Assembly: GCA_031446085.1 (NCBI GenBank)
Contig: CP132901.1
Location: 186,001 to 250,000, forward strand
From: Arsenophonus sp.
GTDB taxonomy: Bacteria > Pseudomonadota > Gammaproteobacteria > Enterobacterales > Enterobacteriaceae
DNA length: 64,000 nt
Direction of reading: 5' to 3'
In this document: one piece after another, positions 60,802-64,000 of the stretch
How positions within the stretch are numbered: position 1 is the stretch's first letter
Layout: every line of letters starts with the position of its first letter
Position numbers and translations under genes: made by a program
The notes under the pieces: model-generated
What the model was told of the DNA's origin: nothing
What the model saw: only the letters and a program-made list of their open reading frames with translations
The model's database searches: none

Positions 60802-62388
60802 TTATTCCCATTCTATAGTAGATGGTGGTTTATCTGTAATATCATAAACTACTCTTGAAATTCCAGATATTTCATTAATAATTCTATTGGAAACATGAGA
60901 TAAAAATTTATGTGATAAAGGAGTCCATTTTGCTGTCATAAAATCTGTAGTATTAATTGCACGTAATGCAATTACCCAATCATATTTTCTACGATCTCCC
61001 ATTATTCCTACAGAACGTACTGGAATAAAAATAGAAAATGCTTGATCTATTCTATAATAAAGTTTTTTCTTTTTTAATTCTTCAATAAAAATCTCATCCA
61101 CTAATCTTAATAAATCACAATATTCTTTTTTTACTTCTCCTATTATTCTTACTGCTAATCCAGGACCGGGAAATGGATGACGATGTAAAATATCATATGG
61201 AATACCAAGATTCTTACCAATTTTTTTAACTTCATCTTTAAAAAAAAATTTTAAAGGTTCAATTAATTTTAATTTCATTACTTTTGGTAATCCACCAACA
61301 TTATGATGTAATTTAATTACTTTTGATTTTTTATCATTAGAAAATGAAGTTGATTCAATTAAATCAGGGTATATAGTACCTTGTATTAACCATTTTACTT
61401 TTTTATATTTTTTAGCTATTTCGTTAAAAATTTCTATAAAAAGATGTCCGATAATTTTTCTTTTTTTTTCTGGATCTTGAATTCCAATTAAAGAATCTAA
61501 AAATCTTTTTTCAGAATCAATATAAATAACATTCAAATGAAATAATTTTGAATATTTATCAATAATTTCTTTTGTTTCATTGAAACGTAACAAACCATTA
61601 TTAACAAAAATGCAAATTAATTGATTACCGATTGCACGATGTACTAATAGTGCTGATGTTAAAGAATCAATACCTCCAGATAAACCTAAAATTGCATAAT
61701 CTTTATTAATTTTTCTTTTAATTTTACTGATACTATCATTAATCATTAAAGAAGTTTTCCAATATTGTCTACAGTTACAAATTTTTAAAACAAAACGCTT
61801 TAAAATTGATTTACCTTGAATAGTCTGTGTTACTTCAGGATGAAATTGTAAACCATACATTTTTTTTGATTTATGTTCAATAATTGCATACTCACAATTT
61901 TTTGTACTCCCAACAACAAAAAAATCTTTAGGAATAGATGTAACTGTATCTTCATGACTCATCCAAACATCTAAAAATTTTTCTTTATTTTGATTGATAT
62001 CATCATAAATATTACCTAATAATTCTGATTTTTTTTTAATAAATATTTTTGAATAACCATATTCTCTTTTTTTATTTATTTTTTCAACTGTACCTCCTAA
62101 TTGAAAACACATAACTTGCATACCATAACAAATTCCTAATACAGGTAAATTTGATTGTAATATATATTCAGTAATTTTAGGACTATCAAAATTTGTAACA
62201 CTTTGATAACTACCAGATAATATAATACCACTAGGATTAAATTTTTTAATTTCTATTTTTTGAGCATCACAAGATAATAATTCACAATATACTCCTATAT
62301 CACGAATACAACGCGCAATAAGTTGAGTATATTGAGAACCAAAATCAAGAATTAATATTCTTCCATTTTGATTATTTTTCTTATTCAT
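60802..62388 (-). CDS. guaA: GMP synthase (glutamine-hydrolysing)
   Basis: Aminates XMP to GMP. The N-terminal glutaminase has nucleophile C87 (GICYGMQVM) and FHPEVT. The ATP-pyrophosphatase domain has GLSGGIDSL, and the C-terminal dimer domain carries RHPFPGPGLAVR and ends KPPSTIEWE. In the glutaminase the almost invariant SGGP loop reads SGSY (58-61), and SHGD reads SHED. Length 528 against 525. guaB is 53 bp upstream, an ancestral operon in the same order. Confidence 0.95.
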   Translation of the reverse strand: MNKKNNQNGRILILDFGSQYTQLIARCIRDIGVYCELLSCDAQKIEIKKFNPSGIILSGSYQSVTNFDSPKITEYILQSNLPVLGICYGMQVMCFQLGGTVEKINKKREYGYSKIFIKKKSELLGNIYDDINQNKEKFLDVWMSHEDTVTSIPKDFFVVGSTKNCEYAIIEHKSKKMYGLQFHPEVTQTIQGKSILKRFVLKICNCRQYWKTSLMINDSISKIKRKINKDYAILGLSGGIDSLTSALLVHRAIGNQLICIFVNNGLLRFNETKEIIDKYSKLFHLNVIYIDSEKRFLDSLIGIQDPEKKRKIIGHLFIEIFNEIAKKYKKVKWLIQGTIYPDLIESTSFSNDKKSKVIKLHHNVGGLPKVMKLKLIEPLKFFFKDEVKKIGKNLGIPYDILHRHPFPGPGLAVRIIGEVKKEYCDLLRLVDEIFIEELKKKKLYYRIDQAFSIFIPVRSVGIMGDRRKYDWVIALRAINTTDFMTAKWTPLSHKFLSHVSNRIINEISGISRVVYDITDKPPSTIEWE

Positions 62389-62441
62389 TTAAAAAATGAA
62401 TCCATACGATATTTTTATTTATATTTTAAATTAAATATTAT

Positions 62442-63917
62442 TTAATTCAAAGTATAATTTGAAGATTCTTTTGTAATAATTATGTTATGAACATGACTTT
62501 CTTTAATACCAGCATTACTAATTCGAATAAATTTTGTTTTATTTTGCAAATCATTAATATTTGCACATCCAGTTAATCCCATACAAGAACGTAATCCACC
62601 CATTTGTTGATGAATAATATTTTCTATTGATCCCTTGTATGGTACTAATCCTTCTACACCTTCTGGAACTAATTTTTCTATTTTGTTATTATTACATTGA
62701 AAATATCTGTCTGCCGTATTTCCTTTCATCATGGCATTTAAAGATCCCATTCCTCGATGAATTTTATAAGATCTTCCTTTGAAAATTATTATTTCACCTG
62801 GAGATTCATCTGTTCCTGCAAATATTGAACCAACCATAACACAAGAAGCACCTGCAGCTATTGCTTTAGCAATATCTCCAGAAAATCGAATACCCCCATC
62901 TGCAATGATTGGAATATTTTTCTTCTTTAGAGCATATGCTACATCAGAAATTGCTGTAATTTGAGGCACACCAACTCCAGTAACAATTCGTGTTGTACAA
63001 ATAGATCCAGGTCCAATACCAACTTTTATAATGTCAGCACCAGCCTTAATTAAGGCATTAGCTCCCTCTCCAGTTACTACGTTACCTCCAATAATTGGTA
63101 AATTAGGATAATTTAATCTAACTTTTCTAATATATTGTAGTACTTGATTAGAATGTCCATGAGAAGAATCTATTAATAAAATATCTATTCCAGCCTTAAT
63201 TAATTCGTTAATATGTTCTTCTTCACTATTAATTCCTATTGCAGCACCTACTCTTAACCTACCTTGTTCATCTTTACATGCATATGGTTTTTCTTCTGAT
63301 TTTTGAAGATCTTTTATTGTAATCATTCCAAATAAATAAAAATTTTTATCTACTATTAATATTTTTTCAATTCTTTTTTCATGCATAATTCTAGATATAA
63401 TTTTTTTTTCATTATGTAAATCTTCATATTGAATTGTAATTAACTGATCTCTTGGTGTCATAACATTAGTTACACATTGATCGAGATTATTAACAAATCG
63501 AATATCACGCTTTGTTATAATACCAATAACTTTTTTATTATCATCCATTACAGGATATCCAGAAAAACCATTACATTTAGCCATTTCATAAACTTTTCTA
63601 ATTGTGGTTCTTGACGTTACTGTAATAGGATCTAATATAATTCCACTTTCATATCTTTTAACTTTTTTTACTTCTCTTACCTGTTTTTTATAAGACATAT
63701 TTTTATGAATAAATCCTATTCCACCTTCCTGAGCTAATGAAATAGCTAAACGAGATTCTGTTACAGAATCCATTGCAGCAGAAAGCATCGGGATAGACAA
63801 AGAAATACTATTTGTTAATTTAACTGATAAATCTGTATTATTTGGTAATATATAAGAATGTGCAGGGATTAATAATACATCATCAAATGTTAACCCTTCT
63901 TTTTTAATATGTAACAT
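62442..63917 (-). CDS. guaB: IMP dehydrogenase
   Basis: Oxidises IMP to XMP, the first step to GMP. The TIM barrel has [10 protein letters not shown] at its start, [15 protein letters not shown] with the catalytic Cys (near 306) and [12 protein letters not shown]; a CBS pair (about 95-205) is inserted. The mobile flap and RGMGSLNAM are present. Length 491 against 488. First gene of guaBA. The 83 bp upstream to the window edge show no recognisable PurR or other operator. Confidence 0.97.
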   Translation of the reverse strand: MLHIKKEGLTFDDVLLIPAHSYILPNNTDLSVKLTNSISLSIPMLSAAMDSVTESRLAISLAQEGGIGFIHKNMSYKKQVREVKKVKRYESGIILDPITVTSRTTIRKVYEMAKCNGFSGYPVMDDNKKVIGIITKRDIRFVNNLDQCVTNVMTPRDQLITIQYEDLHNEKKIISRIMHEKRIEKILIVDKNFYLFGMITIKDLQKSEEKPYACKDEQGRLRVGAAIGINSEEEHINELIKAGIDILLIDSSHGHSNQVLQYIRKVRLNYPNLPIIGGNVVTGEGANALIKAGADIIKVGIGPGSICTTRIVTGVGVPQITAISDVAYALKKKNIPIIADGGIRFSGDIAKAIAAGASCVMVGSIFAGTDESPGEIIIFKGRSYKIHRGMGSLNAMMKGNTADRYFQCNNNKIEKLVPEGVEGLVPYKGSIENIIHQQMGGLRSCMGLTGCANINDLQNKTKFIRISNAGIKESHVHNIIITKESSNYTLN

Positions 63918-64000
63918 AATAATTTCTCACCGTATCAAATTATATTTAATAATATAATAAAAAAAGATTATATATAGATATATATAACTCACAAAGATAT

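Overview
The window is 64 kb of an extremely A+T-rich genome (spacers roughly 85% A/T by eye) with a compact set of housekeeping genes whose products align along their length with Escherichia coli proteins. I count 55 protein genes (one cut by the left edge) and three tRNAs. There are no insertion sequences, phage genes, CRISPR arrays, restriction or toxin genes, and no gene broken by a frameshift. Short blocks keep the E. coli order, but the genes between them are deleted and the blocks are reshuffled. This is the pattern of an obligate insect endosymbiont of the Enterobacterales. Retention of chorismate, folate, riboflavin and B6-related genes (aroH, aroA, pabB, folK, folP, ribA, ribC, serC) would suit a B-vitamin-provisioning symbiont such as Wigglesworthia; that is inference, because I could not run a phylogeny.

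Layout. 1-4.6 kb: zinc uptake (znuB, znuC divergent from znuA), cell-wall endopeptidase mepM and lipid A acyltransferase lpxM. 4.6-7.5 kb: eno and pyrG. 7.8-12.8 kb: serC-aroA-cmk-rpsA. 12.9-15.7 kb: yciK, sohB, ribA, rpmE. 16.0-20.4 kb: ftsN-hslV-hslU and murJ. 20.4-22.7 kb: tRNA-Val, mdtK, ribC. 22.7-26.6 kb: erpA, mrcB, dksA, folK. 26.7-34.0 kb: nif3 and sucABCD. 34.1-41.9 kb: dcd, metG, maeA, aroH, pabB, ispB. 42.1-60.2 kb: the long E. coli 71-minute block rplU-rpmA-obgE-greA-rlmE-ftsH-folP-glmM-secG-tRNA-Leu-tRNA-fMet-nusA-infB-rbfA-truB-rpsO-pnp-deaD. 60.2-63.9 kb: fabA, guaA, guaB on the minus strand.

How it works together. Central carbon metabolism is reduced to enolase, malic enzyme and the 2-oxoglutarate-to-succinate arm of the TCA cycle; gltA, sdhCDAB and acnA are missing from their ancestral places. 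Chorismate genes feed folate synthesis, and RibA and RibC open and close the riboflavin pathway. The outer membrane and wall machinery (LpxM, MurJ, MrcB, MepM, GlmM, FtsN, FabA) is retained, as are zinc uptake, Fe-S assembly (ErpA), proteolysis (HslUV, FtsH, SohB), and most of the transcription, translation and RNA-decay set.

I found no clearly new multi-gene system. What stands out is sequence-level: unusually long A/T inverted repeats in spacers (a 23-bp perfect stem between fabA and guaA, a nested dyad on the rpsO promoter, a 20-bp bulged stem between pabB and aroH), a probable S1-type leader with GGA loops ahead of rpsA, non-standard residues in or beside active sites of enolase, GuaA and IspB, long poly(A) tracts inside essential genes, and a possible Zur operator between znuC and znuA.
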